Positions 1 through 13,330 of a stretch of 64,000 nt of DNA are shown piece after piece (the stretch's first letter is position 1; each line of letters opens with the position of its first letter). Below the pieces are notes generated by a model that made no database searches, had not been told where the DNA came from, and saw only the letters and a program-made list of their open reading frames with translations. The stretch is from Paraburkholderia sp. BL9I2N2 (lineage in GTDB: Bacteria; Pseudomonadota; Gammaproteobacteria; Burkholderiales; Burkholderiaceae). The translations under genes were made by a program, and so were the position numbers. Location: contig NZ_SMGP01000001.1 in the NCBI RefSeq assembly GCF_004339745.1, positions 1,116,001 to 1,180,000 of the forward strand, given 5' to 3'.

Positions 1-1
1 C

Positions 2-793
2 GACTGTATCGTGCCGATCCGTTTGAACGGGCCGGTCGCGGGCGACAAGGTGATCCCGCTCGCGCAGCGCCTGCGCCGCGCGGGCAGCAAGCCGGTGCAT
101 ATCGAGGGCAAGCTCGAAGGCGGCGCGTGGGAGCTGCTGCAAAACGGCGCGCGCTATGAAGAGCTGCGCGCGGCCGCGCAACTGGCCAATCGCAGCGGCG
201 CCCTTAACGAGCTGGAGTTTTCCGAGTTCGTGACCGGCGTGCAGCAGTTTGCCGACGCGCTGGATGCATCGCCGGAATTCCCCGACATGCTCGAAACGGT
301 GGCCATGGCGCGCGAGCTCGACGGTTTCGCCGCACAGTGCGACGCGCAGTTGTCGATCAACGTGCTCTCCGACGGCGCGCCGTGGTCCGCCAACTACGTG
401 CAGGCGGTCGCATCGCAAGACGGCCTGCTGCTGTCGCGTGACGGCACGCGTTTCGTCAAGCTCGACGCGAAGCAGAGCCCGGTGTTCATGCTGCAGTTCG
501 GCGACACCAACTTCCTGCGCGACGACCTGACCTACAAGGGCGGTCAGATGATCACGCTGGTGCTCGACGTGCCGGTGGCCGACGAAGACATCCTGCCGTT
601 CCGCCTGATGTGCGACTACGCGAAATCGTTGGCCGAGCGCATCGGCGGCCGGGTGGTCGACGACGGCCGCCGTCCGCTGCCGGAAACCGCCTTGCTCGCC
701 ATCGAAAAGCAGTTGATGACGCTCTACGCGAAGCTCGAACAGGCGGGCATTCCGGCCGGCTCGCCGGCCACGCGGCGTTTGTTCAGCCAGTAA
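2..793 (+). CDS. zipA: Cell division protein ZipA, C-terminal FtsZ-binding domain (5' partial)
   Basis: The reading frame is open from the window edge, so the N-terminal membrane anchor and linker lie outside. The visible 263 residues match the ZipA C-terminal globular domain, which binds the C-terminal tail of FtsZ at the inner face of the cytoplasmic membrane and tethers the Z ring. The short hydrophobic strands around PVFMLQFGDTNF and GGQMITLVLDVPV fit that fold. It sits just before ligA, a neighbour pairing seen in beta-proteobacteria. A GC-rich hairpin follows the stop. The family call is from the translated sequence only. Confidence 0.82.
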   Translation, partial: DCIVPIRLNGPVAGDKVIPLAQRLRRAGSKPVHIEGKLEGGAWELLQNGARYEELRAAAQLANRSGALNELEFSEFVTGVQQFADALDASPEFPDMLETVAMARELDGFAAQCDAQLSINVLSDGAPWSANYVQAVASQDGLLLSRDGTRFVKLDAKQSPVFMLQFGDTNFLRDDLTYKGGQMITLVLDVPVADEDILPFRLMCDYAKSLAERIGGRVVDDGRRPLPETALLAIEKQLMTLYAKLEQAGIPAGSPATRRLFSQ

Positions 794-820
794 ATTTTTT
801 ACGTTTTACCGGTGTCTCCG

Positions 821-851
821 ACGGCCGCACGATGTGCGGCCGTTGTCGTTT
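821..851 (+). terminator. Intrinsic terminator after zipA
   Basis: A perfect 10-bp stem (acggccgcac / gtgcggccgt) with a 3-nt loop is followed by a short T-rich stretch (tgtcgttt). It lies 28 nt after the zipA stop and well before ligA, so it probably separates the two genes. The T-tract is imperfect. Confidence 0.6.
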
Positions 852-923
852 CAGGCCGCGCCTTCACGTACATCTTTCGACCGGACGCGCGACGCGTCGA
901 AACTGGCCATTCGGCCGATGTAA

Positions 924-3580
<2,657 letters not shown>

Positions 3581-3603
3581 GGCGGTTTGTGCTGATGTCG
3601 GGA

Positions 3604-3637
3604 TAAAAAAACCCACGCGAAAGCGTGGGTTTTTTGT
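3604..3637. terminator. Bidirectional intrinsic terminator between def and rluB
   Basis: An 8-bp perfect stem (acccacgc / gcgtgggt) with a GAAA tetraloop is flanked by a run of A on the left and a run of T on the right. It can therefore end transcription from def on the plus strand and from the convergent rluB on the minus strand. Confidence 0.9.
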
Positions 3638-3670
3638 TGGAAGCGCCGGAGCGTCTTCAGACGCCCGGCT

Positions 3671-5956
3671 TCAGAACGACTCGTCCGGCGCCAGATAGCG
3701 CCATTGGCCCGGCGGCAGCGCGCCCAGCATCACACTGCCCATGCGTACGCGCTTCAGGCCGATCACTTCGAGGCCGACCAGTTCGCACATGCGGCGAATC
3801 TGCCGCTTCTTGCCTTCGCGCAGCACGAAACGCAACTGCTCGCCGTTCTGCCAGCTCACTTGGGCGGGCTTCAGCGGCACGTCGTCGAGCGACAGGCCGT
3901 GGCGCAGCAGCGCGAGACTTTCCGGCGGGAAGTGGCTTTCGACGTCCGTGGTGTGCTCGCCGAACGCCACGCGCACCAGATACTCCTTGTCGATCTCGGA
4001 ATGACCGCCGATCAGTTGCTTGGCGATGCGGCCGTCCTGCGTCAGCACCAGCAAGCCCGTCGAATCGATATCCAGACGGCCGGCCGGCGCAAGCTGGCGC
4101 AAATGCGACACGGAGAAGCGGATGTCCGAGCGATCGCCTTCCCAGCGATTCTCCGGCGTGACCAGCGTGATGGCCGGCTGATAGCCGTCTTCCGCCTGAC
4201 CCGAGACGAAACCCACCGTCTTGTGGATCAGGACCGTCACCTGGCTCGCTTGCGCGGCTTCGGCGGCGGGGTCGATTTCGATGCGCTGGTCCGGACGAAC
4301 CTTCGTGCCGAGCGTGTCGATGCGCTCGCCGTCCACCAGCACCCAGCCTTTTTCGATCCACTCGTCGGCTTCGCGGCGCGAGCACAGGCCGAGTTCGGAC
4401 ATTAGCTTGGACAGGCGCAGCGTGCCTGGCGCGTCTTCGTAGTCGCGACGCGGCGTGCGCGGAGCGGCATCGGTTTCGCTGCCGCGTTCGGCTCGGGTCG
4501 GGCCGCGTGGTTTGTCGGCGCGCGCGGGACGCTCGTCGCCGAAGCGACGGCCGGCGGCCGGCAGCGTCTTGTCGAAGCTGCGGGCCGGGCGTTCGCCACG
4601 GTCGGTGCGCTCGGTGCGTTCAGCGCCGCGCGCCGGACGGTCGCCGAATTCGCGCTTGGCCGGGGCGCGTTCGCCGCGGTCGTCGCGCGGAGCGCGTGCC
4701 GGACTGTCTGCCCGGTCGCGGTCGCCGTCGCCGTAGCCGGTTTTGATGGGTTTCGCGAAGCTGCGTTCGCCACGTTCGGACGCACCGCGCTCGCCTTCGA
4801 AACGGCGCGGCGCGCTGTCGCTGCGCGGCCCACGCTCGCCGACGCGGCGCTCTTGCGGAGCGCCACGGTCGCTGCCGAAGCGCGGTCGGTCGGATGCGTC
4901 GCGTTCACGGCGCTCCGGTCGCTCGCCACGCGGACCGCCTTCCGACGGACGGCCTGCGCCTGGACGAGCACCGCTGAACGGACGGCGTTCGCCGTCGTCG
5001 CGGCGTGGGGTGCGATCACCAAAGCTGCGCGGAGCGCGTTCGCTGCGATCCGTGTTGCGTTCGAAACGGCGGGGCGCGCCTTCGGCTCGGTTACCGGCTT
5101 CACGATGCGGCGCGCGGTCACCGCGGTCGGCACCGCCTTCAAAGCGACGCGGCGCACGTTCACCTCGATCGGCCGCACCTTCAAACCGGCGTGGCGCGCG
5201 ATCGGCGCGGTCACCACCGCCCTCGAACCGACGAGGAGCCCGTTCGCCGCGCTCACCGCCACCTTCGAAGCGGCGCGGAGCCCGTTCACCGCGATCGCCT
5301 GCGCCCTCAAAACGGCGTGGCGCGCTACCCGTACGATCCGCACCACCCTCAAAACGACGCGGCGCGCCTTGGCTACGCTCGCCGTCGGCCCTGCGCGGCG
5401 CGCGTTCGCTTCGATCCGCGCCACCTTCAAATCGACGCGGTGCGCGTTCTCCAGCGTCCCGACGCGGGGCGCGGTCGCCACTGCCTTCAAACCGGCGCGG
5501 ACCCCGTTCACCCTCAGCCTTACGCGGCGCGCGTTCGCTACGGTCACCACCACCTTCAAATCGACGCGGCGCGCGCTCACCGTCATCCCGACGCGGCGCA
5601 CGATCACCGCCACCCTCAAAGCGGCGCGGCGCGCCACCCGCGCCCTCGCGACGCGGCGGCCGATCCGACGCCGCGCGATGCGCGCCGCCACCGTCCCGCT
5701 CGCGCGAAAACGATCCTTCAGCCCTTGCAGGACGCGCAGTACGTGCGCCAGAACCAGCCGGTTTGCCGGCGCCCGCCGGCCGCTTGCCGCCGCCCGCCGC
5801 GCCAGCGCCTTCACCCCGCGCCCCGCTCGATCCCGGCGTCGCCGGCCTGGGGCCCGCCGGGCGCGTCGGCTTTCGCGCGGACGTGCTGCCGGTACGGACA
5901 GGGGCGCGTTCGGACGAAGCCGGCCGCGGGTGCTTGGCTGTTAATTTGACTCGCAT
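3671..5956 (-). CDS. rluB: 23S rRNA pseudouridine synthase (RluB type) with long Arg-rich N-terminal extension
   Basis: The last 249 residues form an RsuA/RluB-type pseudouridine synthase: an S4 RNA-binding domain from about residue 513 (LRLSKLMSELG) and the catalytic motif GRLDIDSTGLL with the nucleophilic aspartate near residue 629. The family isomerises a uridine in 23S rRNA (U2605 in E. coli). The first 510 residues are unlike E. coli RluB: a low-complexity basic region built from imperfect repeats of APRRFEGG-ADRGER type plus RGE/RPAR runs, presumably disordered. Related extensions occur in other Burkholderiales. Large plus-strand open frames across this region are shadows of the repeats. 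Whether the extension binds RNA is inference. Confidence 0.9.
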   Translation of the reverse strand: MRVKLTAKHPRPASSERAPVRTGSTSARKPTRPAGPRPATPGSSGARGEGAGAAGGGKRPAGAGKPAGSGARTARPARAEGSFSRERDGGGAHRAASDRPPRREGAGGAPRRFEGGGDRAPRRDDGERAPRRFEGGGDRSERAPRKAEGERGPRRFEGSGDRAPRRDAGERAPRRFEGGADRSERAPRRADGERSQGAPRRFEGGADRTGSAPRRFEGAGDRGERAPRRFEGGGERGERAPRRFEGGGDRADRAPRRFEGAADRGERAPRRFEGGADRGDRAPHREAGNRAEGAPRRFERNTDRSERAPRSFGDRTPRRDDGERRPFSGARPGAGRPSEGGPRGERPERRERDASDRPRFGSDRGAPQERRVGERGPRSDSAPRRFEGERGASERGERSFAKPIKTGYGDGDRDRADSPARAPRDDRGERAPAKREFGDRPARGAERTERTDRGERPARSFDKTLPAAGRRFGDERPARADKPRGPTRAERGSETDAAPRTPRRDYEDAPGTLRLSKLMSELGLCSRREADEWIEKGWVLVDGERIDTLGTKVRPDQRIEIDPAAEAAQASQVTVLIHKTVGFVSGQAEDGYQPAITLVTPENRWEGDRSDIRFSVSHLRQLAPAGRLDIDSTGLLVLTQDGRIAKQLIGGHSEIDKEYLVRVAFGEHTTDVESHFPPESLALLRHGLSLDDVPLKPAQVSWQNGEQLRFVLREGKKRQIRRMCELVGLEVIGLKRVRMGSVMLGALPPGQWRYLAPDESF
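4950..5720. repeat. Intragenic repeat tract in rluB
   Basis: Within the rluB extension, units of roughly 30 to 48 bases encode variants of APRRFEGGGDRGER. Unit lengths stay in multiples of three and the sequence drifts from copy to copy, so this is an old coding minisatellite. Copy number is a likely site of length variation between strains. Confidence 0.75.
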
Positions 5957-5962
5957 GAAATC

Positions 5963-8542
5963 TCACACTGCGATCGCGCGCAGCAGTTCGGTCTCGACCT
6001 GAATTTGCAGGCGGTTGTCCGACAGACCGTGTCCATCCAGCAGGAACACGTCTTCGACGCGTTCGCCGAGCGTATTGATCCGCGCCGAAGCGACGCCGAC
6101 CCGATGCTCGGCCAGCACACGCGCGATCGAATAAAGAAGGCCTGGCCGGTCGTTCGCCGACACGGACAGGATGTAATATTGGCCGCGCTCGTCGGCCCGA
6201 AGATCGACGCGCGGGGTAACAGGGAAGGTCCGCGACAGCCGCGACAAACGGCCTTTCGACGGTCCCGGAAGCAGGGTGCCGTCACCAGTGAGGCGGGCGG
6301 TCAGTTCCTGTTCGACCAGATTGGCAATATCGCGATAATGCACGTCTTCTTCGGTATGCGCGACGAGGAAATTATCGAGCGCGTACCCGTGACGGGTCGT
6401 GCTGACCCGCGCATCGAGCACCGACAGGCCATTGCGGTCGAAATACGCGCAAATGCCGGCGAACAGATCCGGCTGATCCTTTACGTACACCAGCACCTGA
6501 AGCGCCTCGCCGATCGGCGACGGACGGGCCCGCACGATCGGCGTCGGCGTTTCCACGTGGCGGTACAAGACACGCGTTTGCCACGCGATATCCGCCGCGT
6601 CGTGACGCAGGAAATAGCCGATGTCGAGCTTGTCCCACAGCGCCTTTTGCGCGCCTTCCGGCACGGTTTCGAGGCGCAGCAGCGCAAGCGCTTCTTCCTG
6701 ACGCGATTTCAGCTCCGAATGCGCATCCGGCCGCGCGCCGCCGAGCACGGCGAGCGTGGCGCGGTACAGGTCTTCCAGCAGCTTGCCTTTCCACGTGTTC
6801 CAGACTTTCGGGCTGGTGCCGCGAATGTCGGCCACGGTCAGCAGATAGAGCGCCGTGAGGCGGCGCTCGGTACCGACCAGTTCGGCAAAGCGCTTGATGA
6901 CTTCCGGGTCGCTCGTGTCCTGCTTTTGCGCGACCTGGCTCATGGTCAGATGTTGCTGGACCAGCCACACCACCAGTTCGCCGTCCTCGCCCGTGATGCC
7001 GTGATTGCGGCAGAAGCGCCGCGCGTCGGCCATGCCGAGCGTGGAATGGTCGCCGCCGCGGCCTTTGGCGATATCGTGAAACAGCGCCGCCACGTACAGC
7101 ACCCACGGCCGGTCGAAGTTGGCGATCAACTGGCTGCAAAACGGATATTCGTGCGCGTGTTCGGCCACCGCGAAGCGGCGCAGATTGCGCAGCACCATCA
7201 GGATGTGCTGGTCGACGGTGTAGACGTGATACAGATCGTGCTGCATCTGTCCGACGATGCGCCGGAAGTTCAGCAGATAGCGCCCCAGCACGCTGGTCTG
7301 GTTCATCAGACGCAGCGCGTGGGTGATGCCGGCCGGCTCCTTCAGGATGTCCATGAAGAGGCGACCGTTTTCCGGGTCGCGCCGCCAGTGCTGGTCCATC
7401 ACGTCGCGGGCGTTGTAGATCGCGCGCAGCGTGCGCGCCGACAGGCCTTTCACGCCGGGCGTCTGCTCGTACAGCAGGAAGGCCTCGAGGATCGCGTTCG
7501 GCTCGCGCTGGAACACGTCGTCGCTGGCGATTTCCAGCATGCCCTGCTTTTCGACGAAGCGGTCCGACAGCACGCGCGTGATGCCGCTCGTGCTGGGGAA
7601 GAGCTGCGCTTCGATGTTCTGGATCAGGATGGTGGCGAGTTGCGTGACAGCCTTGGCGGACCAGTAATAGCGGCGCATGAGCTGTTCGCTCGCACGCTTG
7701 GTGGCGGTCGGCTTATAGCCGAAGCTTTCGGCCACCGCCGTTTGCAGGTCGAACACCATGATGTCCTGACGACGGCCGGCGATCACGTGCAGCCGGGCGC
7801 GCAGCGCTTTCAGGAAACTCTCGTTACGGCGCAGTTCGCGCGCCTCGCGCTCGGTGATCAGGCCGCGCGCCTCGAGTTCGCGCCAGCTGCTGCCGAAACC
7901 GGCCGCCTGGGTGATCCACAGGATCAGTTGCAGGTCGCGCAGGCCGCCCGGGCTTTCCTTGATATTGGGTTCGAGCGAGTAGGGCGTGTCCTGGAATTTG
8001 GCGTGACGCTGACGCATTTCCAGCACTTTGGCCTGGAAGAAGGCCTTCGGGTCGAGCGCTTCGCGGTAACGCTTCGCGAAGTCGTCGAACAGCGTGGCGC
8101 TGCCGGTAATGCGCCGTGCCTCGAGCAGCGAGGTGCGCACGGTGACGTCGTTGGCGGCTTCTTCGAGACATTGCGACACGCTGCGCACGCTGCTGCCGAG
8201 CTCCAGCCCCAAATCCCAGGCGAGGCTGATAAAGCGTTCGATGCGCGCTTCGAGATGCTCGATAGGCGCGTCGGGCAGCAGGACCAGAATGTCGATGTCG
8301 GAATGCGGCGCCAGTTCGCCGCGCCCGTAGCCGCCTACCGCTACCAGCGCCAGTTCGGGCGGCAACTCGCAGGTGTTCCAGGCGGCGCGCAGGGAGTCGT
8401 CCGTGGCGCGCGCCAACGACGCCATCAACGCGTCGACGTTGGTGGCCGTCTTGAAGCGTTCCAGCAGTTGAGCTTTGGCCACTTTGTACTCCGCCTTGAG
8501 CGACGTGGCAGGGGATTGGGCGACGGCTGGAACACTACTCAT
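5963..8542 (-). CDS. glnD: [Protein-PII] uridylyltransferase / uridylyl-removing enzyme GlnD
   Basis: Sensor of glutamine that adds and removes UMP on PII proteins and so controls nitrogen assimilation. The 859-residue protein has the nucleotidyltransferase motif [15 protein letters not shown] with metal-binding D82 and D84, the helical GlnD domain, an HD phosphohydrolase domain ([14 protein letters not shown]) for UMP removal, and two C-terminal ACT domains, the second with [21 protein letters not shown]. Length is close to E. coli GlnD. It lies just downstream of map on the same strand and just upstream of rluB. Confidence 0.96.
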   Translation of the reverse strand: MSSVPAVAQSPATSLKAEYKVAKAQLLERFKTATNVDALMASLARATDDSLRAAWNTCELPPELALVAVGGYGRGELAPHSDIDILVLLPDAPIEHLEARIERFISLAWDLGLELGSSVRSVSQCLEEAANDVTVRTSLLEARRITGSATLFDDFAKRYREALDPKAFFQAKVLEMRQRHAKFQDTPYSLEPNIKESPGGLRDLQLILWITQAAGFGSSWRELEARGLITEREARELRRNESFLKALRARLHVIAGRRQDIMVFDLQTAVAESFGYKPTATKRASEQLMRRYYWSAKAVTQLATILIQNIEAQLFPSTSGITRVLSDRFVEKQGMLEIASDDVFQREPNAILEAFLLYEQTPGVKGLSARTLRAIYNARDVMDQHWRRDPENGRLFMDILKEPAGITHALRLMNQTSVLGRYLLNFRRIVGQMQHDLYHVYTVDQHILMVLRNLRRFAVAEHAHEYPFCSQLIANFDRPWVLYVAALFHDIAKGRGGDHSTLGMADARRFCRNHGITGEDGELVVWLVQQHLTMSQVAQKQDTSDPEVIKRFAELVGTERRLTALYLLTVADIRGTSPKVWNTWKGKLLEDLYRATLAVLGGARPDAHSELKSRQEEALALLRLETVPEGAQKALWDKLDIGYFLRHDAADIAWQTRVLYRHVETPTPIVRARPSPIGEALQVLVYVKDQPDLFAGICAYFDRNGLSVLDARVSTTRHGYALDNFLVAHTEEDVHYRDIANLVEQELTARLTGDGTLLPGPSKGRLSRLSRTFPVTPRVDLRADERGQYYILSVSANDRPGLLYSIARVLAEHRVGVASARINTLGERVEDVFLLDGHGLSDNRLQIQVETELLRAIAV

Positions 8543-8572
8543 TGGCAGGGAGGCGGTGAGGTCGGAAGTCGG

Positions 8573-9382
8573 TCAGGCCGTGGCCGCGACGACCGGCGGA
8601 CGCGCGGGCGTGCCGGCGGATACGGTCAGCACGTCGTAGCCGGTTTCGGTGACGAGGATGGTATGTTCCCACTGCGCCGACAGGCTGCGGTCCTTGGTCT
8701 TGACGGTCCACTGGTCCGGCATGGTGCGAATGTCGCGGCGGCCGGCATTGATCATCGGCTCGATCGTGAAGATCATGCCGGTCTGCAATTCGAGCCCGGT
8801 GCCGGGGCGGCCGTAGTGCAGGATCTGCGGGTCTTCGTGGAATACCGTGCCGATGCCGTGGCCGCAGTATTCGCGTACCACGCTGTAGCCCTGGCCTTCC
8901 GCATGTTTCTGGATCGCGTAGCCGATGTCGCCGAGATGCGCGCCCGGGCGCACCTGGTCGATGCCGAGCCACATGCATTCGAAAGTGGTCTGTACGAGGC
9001 GCTTGGCCAGGATCGAGCCTTCACCGACGATGAACATACGGCTGGTGTCGCCGAAATAGCCTTCCTTGATCACGGTGACGTCGATGTTCAGCGCGTCGCC
9101 GTTCTTCAGCGTTTTGTCGCCGGGAATGCCGTGGCAGATCACGTCGTTGACTGAAATGCAGGTGGCTTTCGGATAGGGCGGGTAGCCGGGCGGCTGATAA
9201 TTCAGCGGCGCCGGGACTGTGCCCTGTTCCTTCAGCATGTATTCGTGGCACAGACGGTCGAGTTCACCGGTCGTGACGCCGGCCGTGACGAACGGGGTGA
9301 TGTAGTCGAGCACTTCGCTTGCCAGTTTGCAGGCGACGCGCATCTGCGCGATATCGTGTTCGTTTTTGAGCGTAATAGCCAT
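8573..9382 (-). CDS. map: Methionine aminopeptidase, type I
   Basis: Removes the initiator methionine after deformylation. The 269-residue protein shows the five metal ligands of the pita-bread fold: D101, D112, H175 (in EYCGHGIG), E208 (in FTIEPM) and E239 (in QWEH). It is divergent from rpsB, the arrangement found in many proteobacteria, and reads into glnD after 30 bases. The ATG start is the only well-placed one. Confidence 0.97.
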   Translation of the reverse strand: MAITLKNEHDIAQMRVACKLASEVLDYITPFVTAGVTTGELDRLCHEYMLKEQGTVPAPLNYQPPGYPPYPKATCISVNDVICHGIPGDKTLKNGDALNIDVTVIKEGYFGDTSRMFIVGEGSILAKRLVQTTFECMWLGIDQVRPGAHLGDIGYAIQKHAEGQGYSVVREYCGHGIGTVFHEDPQILHYGRPGTGLELQTGMIFTIEPMINAGRRDIRTMPDQWTVKTKDRSLSAQWEHTILVTETGYDVLTVSAGTPARPPVVAATA

Positions 9383-9828
9383 GAGTCGGGCCTGAAATGC
9401 GATTTATTGCGGGATTATCGCACCATATTCCGGCTGCCGCAGCCTTTTGCGACGGGGCCGGCGCGTTTCACTGGCTCCCCGGCGGACTCGTTCGAGGCGG
9501 GCGGCGCTCGCGCGGGTGCAACCCGGCGGCCGTGGGCAGGACTACCGGGCAGGTTGAGTCGTGCAATAGTCGCGTGCTATAATCTTTGGCTAAGTCGATC
9601 TCTGTCTTACTTTATTCGTCCGTGTGGACAAAAAAGCGGCAAGAATGGCTTCTCATAACGCCGGTTGCCTGCGCTATGAGGTGAAAGCAGAAGCGAAAGC
9701 AGAAGCAACAAGGCAGCAGACTCGCAAGCCGGCGCACCCAGGGTGTCCGCCGCGTTCAGCCAGAGAGATTAATGGCAACGCGGCCGATACGGCAGCCGGC
9801 TTAAGACCCAACCCTCGCGGAGATTTTC
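9383..9828. other. Divergent map/rpsB intergenic region
   Basis: This 446-bp gap holds the rpsB promoter and a transcribed leader of about 240 nt. The leader includes a short purine-rich direct repeat (gaaagcagaagc repeated near 9681-9706). In E. coli the rpsB leader mediates autoregulation by S2; whether this leader does so cannot be told from sequence alone. No coding gene was seen. Confidence 0.6.
9554..9583 (+). promoter_or_regulatory. Sigma-70 promoter for rpsB-tsf
   Basis: A -35 TTGAGT (9554-9559) and a perfect -10 TATAAT (9578-9583) are separated by 18 bp, about 245 bp before rpsB. This is the best consensus match in the divergent region and points toward rpsB. Confidence 0.7.
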
Positions 9829-10581
9829 ATGGCAGTTACCATGCGTCAAATGCTGGAAGCCGGTGTCCACTTCGGTCACCAAACGCGCTTCTGGAACCCG
9901 AAGATGGCCCCCTTCATTTTCGGTCATCGCAACAAGATTCACATTATCAACCTCGAAAAGACGCTGCCGATGTACAACGACGCGCTGAAGTACGCGCGTC
10001 AACTGGCAGCCAATCGCGGCACGATTCTGTTCGTCGGCACGAAGCGTCAATCGCGCGACACGATCGCTGAAGAAGCACAACGCGCTGGCATGCCGTTCGT
10101 CAACGCGCGCTGGCTCGGCGGCATGCTGACCAACTTCAAGACGCTGAAGGTCTCGATCAAGCGGCTGAAGGACATGGAAGCAGCGCTGGAAGCAGGCGAA
10201 ACCGAACGCATGAGCAAGAAGGAAGCGCTGCTGTTCGAACGCGAAATGGCCAAGCTGCAAAAGTCGATCGGTGGCGTGAAGGACATGGGCGGCATTCCGG
10301 ACGCGATCTTCGTGGTCGACGTCGGCTACCACAAGATTGCCGTGACCGAAGCGAACAAGCTCGGCATTCCGGTCATCGCCGTGGTCGACACGAACCACTC
10401 GCCGGAAGGCATCGACTACGTGATCCCGGGTAACGACGACGCTTCGAAGGCTGTCGCTCTGTACACGGCTGGCGTGGCTGACGCAATCGTCGAAGGCCGT
10501 GCGAACGCGGTCAACGAAGTGGTGCAAGCTGCACGTGGTGGCGACGGCGACGAGTTCGTCGAGGTCAACTCGGAAGCGTAA
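9829..10581 (+). CDS. rpsB: 30S ribosomal protein S2
   Basis: Structural protein of the small ribosomal subunit. The 250-residue sequence begins [26 protein letters not shown], the hallmark S2 N-terminus, and contains the coiled-coil arm (residues about 105-155) and the conserved [25 protein letters not shown] segment. It heads the rpsB-tsf-pyrH-frr block conserved across bacteria. A hairpin with a T-run after the stop probably reduces read-through into tsf. Confidence 0.98.
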   Translation: MAVTMRQMLEAGVHFGHQTRFWNPKMAPFIFGHRNKIHIINLEKTLPMYNDALKYARQLAANRGTILFVGTKRQSRDTIAEEAQRAGMPFVNARWLGGMLTNFKTLKVSIKRLKDMEAALEAGETERMSKKEALLFEREMAKLQKSIGGVKDMGGIPDAIFVVDVGYHKIAVTEANKLGIPVIAVVDTNHSPEGIDYVIPGNDDASKAVALYTAGVADAIVEGRANAVNEVVQAARGGDGDEFVEVNSEA

Positions 10582-10599
10582 AGCTGCCCCGTGTCCGGC

Positions 10600-10633
10600 A
10601 AAAAAGGGGGCTTTCTACAGGCCCCCTTTTTTT
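10600..10633 (+). terminator. Intrinsic terminator or attenuator between rpsB and tsf
   Basis: A 12-bp stem (A-run plus GGGGGC pairing with GCCCCC plus T-run) with a 9-nt loop ends in seven T. Because tsf follows on the same strand, it probably gives partial termination and sets the S2 to EF-Ts ratio. Confidence 0.82.
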
Positions 10634-10787
10634 AAGCCGCGACATTGTGGTGGGGCGCTGCCGGCAGTGTCCGAAGCAGTGCCCGAGGCGTTCTCCGTAA
10701 AAAAGTACGGTCGACGCTGAAACGAATTCTTGCCGCCGGCATCGAAGTCCGGGCGGCGTGTGACAGACGGAACTCAAGGAGCAAATG

Positions 10788-11669
10788 ATGGCGGCAATTA
10801 CCGCAAGCATGGTTGCAGAACTGCGCGCAAAGACCGACGCGCCGATGATGGAATGCAAGAAGGCGCTGACGGAAGCCGACGGCGACATGGCGCGCGCTGA
10901 AGAGCTGCTGCGCGTGAAGCTGGGCAACAAGGCCAGCAAGGCAGCGTCGCGCGTGACGGCTGAAGGCGTGGTCGCATCGTTCATCGGTGGCAACGCGGGT
11001 TCGCTGGTCGAACTGAACTGCGAAACCGACTTCGTCTCGAAGAACGACGACTTCCTGGCTTTCTCGAAGCAGGTCGCCGAGCTGGTCGCCACGCAAAACC
11101 CGGCTGACGTCGCAGCGCTGGCGGCACTGCCGCTGGACGGCTCGACCGTCGACGCAGTGCGCCTGGCACTGGTCGGCAAGATCGGTGAAAACCTGTCGAT
11201 CCGCCGTTTCGTGCGTTTCGAAACCTCGAACAAGCTGGCGGCGTACCTGCACGGCACGCGTATCGGCGTGCTGGTCGAGTACACCGGCGCGGACGAGCAG
11301 GTCGGCAAGGACGTCGCGATGCACATCGCCGCGATGAAGCCGGTGTCGCTGTCGTCGGAAGACGTGCCGGCGGATCTGATCGCCAAGGAACGCAGCATTG
11401 CTGAACAGAAGGCCGCCGAATCGGGCAAGCCGGCTGAAATCGTCGCCAAGATGGTCGACGGCAGCGTGCAGAAGTACCTGAAGGAAGTATCGCTGCTGAA
11501 CCAGACGTTCGTTAAGAACGACAAGCAGACGATCGAGCAGATGCTGAAGGCTGGCAACTCGAGCGTGCAGAAGTTCGCGCTGTTCGTGGTCGGCGAAGGC
11601 ATCGAGAAGAAGCAGGACGACTTCGCCGCTGAAGTCGCCGCTCAAGTCGCTGCTGCAAAGCAACAATAA
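10788..11669 (+). CDS. tsf: Elongation factor Ts
   Basis: Guanine-nucleotide exchange factor for EF-Tu. The protein has the N-terminal UBA-like module ([24 protein letters not shown]) and the conserved [10 protein letters not shown] core region followed by the coiled dimerisation part. Two ATG codons stand in tandem at 10785 and 10788; I chose the second because the AAGGAG ribosome-binding site at 10776-10781 then has a 6-nt spacer and the product starts MAAIT, like the family. Confidence 0.97.
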   Translation: MAAITASMVAELRAKTDAPMMECKKALTEADGDMARAEELLRVKLGNKASKAASRVTAEGVVASFIGGNAGSLVELNCETDFVSKNDDFLAFSKQVAELVATQNPADVAALAALPLDGSTVDAVRLALVGKIGENLSIRRFVRFETSNKLAAYLHGTRIGVLVEYTGADEQVGKDVAMHIAAMKPVSLSSEDVPADLIAKERSIAEQKAAESGKPAEIVAKMVDGSVQKYLKEVSLLNQTFVKNDKQTIEQMLKAGNSSVQKFALFVVGEGIEKKQDDFAAEVAAQVAAAKQQ

Positions 11670-11890
11670 GTCTCACCCAAGCTTCACTGCAATATCGTTG
11701 GACCCGCGGCGGAGCAAGACTTTGCCGCGGTCGGCAGCGCCGCAAGGCTGCGCGCGGGTTGACCCTCGCCGCGCAGCCGCCGCTGGCGAACCCCAGGGTT
11801 CGTCAATTTGGCGACGCTTGCCCGAATCAGCATTTCACCCCTACATTAGTCCCTTGTTGTTGCCCTGTTCTGCGCGATCTGGATACCCCT

Positions 11891-12604
11891 ATGCCCACTG
11901 CCTATAAACGCGTCCTGCTCAAACTCTCCGGTGAAGCTCTGATGGGCGACGATGCCTTTGGCATCAATCGCGCGACCATCGAACGAATGGTGGCGGACGT
12001 GGCCGAAGTGGTCCGTCTCGGAACGCAGTTGGCCGTGGTGATCGGCGGCGGCAATATTTTCCGCGGCGTCGCGGGCGGCGCGGCGGGTATGGACCGCGCC
12101 ACGGCCGACTACATGGGCATGCTGGCCACCATGATGAACGCGCTGGCCCTGCAGGACGCCATGCGCCACGCCGGCATCGAGGCGCGCGTGCAATCGGCGC
12201 TGCGCATGGACCAGGTGGTCGAGCCGTACATCCGGCCCCGCGCGATTCGCCAGCTCGAAGAAGGCAAAGTCGTGATTTTCGCGGCCGGCACCGGCAACCC
12301 GTTCTTCACGACCGACACGGCCGCCGCTTTGCGCGGCTCGGAAATCGGCGCGGAAGTCGTGCTGAAAGCCACCAAGGTGGACGGCGTGTATTCCGCCGAC
12401 CCGAAGAAGGACCCGAGCGCGACGCGTTACACCACGATCAGCTTCGACGAGGCGATCGGCCGCAATCTGCAGGTGATGGACGCCACGGCGTTCGCGCTGT
12501 GCCGCGACCAGAAACTGCCGATCCGGGTGTTTTCGATCGTCAAACCGGGCGCGCTCAAGCGCATCGTACAAGGCGAGGACGAGGGTACCCTCGTCCACGT
12601 GTAA
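11891..12604 (+). CDS. pyrH: Uridylate kinase
   Basis: Phosphorylates UMP to UDP in pyrimidine nucleotide synthesis; allosterically controlled in the family by GTP and UTP. The 237-residue sequence begins [19 protein letters not shown] and has the amino-acid-kinase glycine motif GGGNIFRG and the metal/nucleotide segment [16 protein letters not shown]. The frame is open further upstream, but the ATG at 11891 gives the family N-terminus. It lies between tsf and frr as in most proteobacteria. Confidence 0.97.
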   Translation: MPTAYKRVLLKLSGEALMGDDAFGINRATIERMVADVAEVVRLGTQLAVVIGGGNIFRGVAGGAAGMDRATADYMGMLATMMNALALQDAMRHAGIEARVQSALRMDQVVEPYIRPRAIRQLEEGKVVIFAAGTGNPFFTTDTAAALRGSEIGAEVVLKATKVDGVYSADPKKDPSATRYTTISFDEAIGRNLQVMDATAFALCRDQKLPIRVFSIVKPGALKRIVQGEDEGTLVHV

Positions 12605-12704
12605 ACTCTCGTTCACATAACGTGGGCTTTCGCGCGAGCCCGGGCCGCCGCATCTTGCGCGCGCTGGCCGGCTCGCACCGTTTTGAAGGTTCGGAGGTTT
12701 AAAA

Positions 12705-13265
12705 ATGTCTGTGGCTGATATCAGGAAGGGCGCTGAACAAAAGATGCAGCGCTCCATCGACGCGTTCAAGAACGACCTGTCGAAGATCCGCACGGGCCGT
12801 GCGCACACGGGCCTGCTCGATCACATCCAGTGCGACTACTACGGTTCGCCGGTGCCGATTTCGCAAGTCGCGAACCTGACGCTAATCGACGCACGCACGA
12901 TCGGCGTGCAGCCGTGGGAAAAGAAGATGGTGCAGGTCGTCGAAAAGGCGATCCGCGATTCGGACCTGGGTCTGAACCCGGCCACGCAAGGCGACGTGAT
13001 CCGCGTACCGATGCCCGCGCTGACCGAAGAACGCCGCCGCGAACTGACCAAAGTGGTCAAGAGCGAAGCGGAAACGGCCAAGGTTGCAGTGCGCAACCTG
13101 CGCCGTGACGCCAACGAGCAACTGAAAAAGCTCGTGAAAGACAAGGAAATTTCGGAAGACGACGAGCGTCGTGCAGGTGACGACGTTCAGAAGCTGACGG
13201 ACAAGTTCGTCGCCGAAATCGACAAGCTCGTCGTGACGAAGGAAGCCGAGATCATGACGGTCTGA
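12705..13265 (+). CDS. frr: Ribosome recycling factor
   Basis: Splits post-termination ribosomes together with EF-G. The 186-residue protein shows the RRF signatures IRTGRAH near residue 30 and the C-terminal three-helix bundle with [14 protein letters not shown] and [18 protein letters not shown]. Length and position after pyrH are typical. A purine-rich ribosome-binding site (ggaggt) lies just before the ATG. Confidence 0.98.
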   Translation: MSVADIRKGAEQKMQRSIDAFKNDLSKIRTGRAHTGLLDHIQCDYYGSPVPISQVANLTLIDARTIGVQPWEKKMVQVVEKAIRDSDLGLNPATQGDVIRVPMPALTEERRRELTKVVKSEAETAKVAVRNLRRDANEQLKKLVKDKEISEDDERRAGDDVQKLTDKFVAEIDKLVVTKEAEIMTV

Positions 13266-13330
13266 GGCCGGCCGGCTCAGCACTTTCAGGGTTTCCACTT
13301 CTTTTATTTGCAGTCACTGTCCCGACGGCC

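Noticed and set aside
4402..6002. Long open frames on both strands over the rluB extension (up to 470 residues)
   Set aside because: They are frame shadows of the repetitive Arg-rich region; products are low complexity with no domain and no ribosome-binding site.
6005..9154. A 1049-codon plus-strand open frame opposite glnD and map
   Set aside because: High-GC shadow frame antisense to two clear housekeeping genes; the product is His/Arg/Val-rich without any domain.
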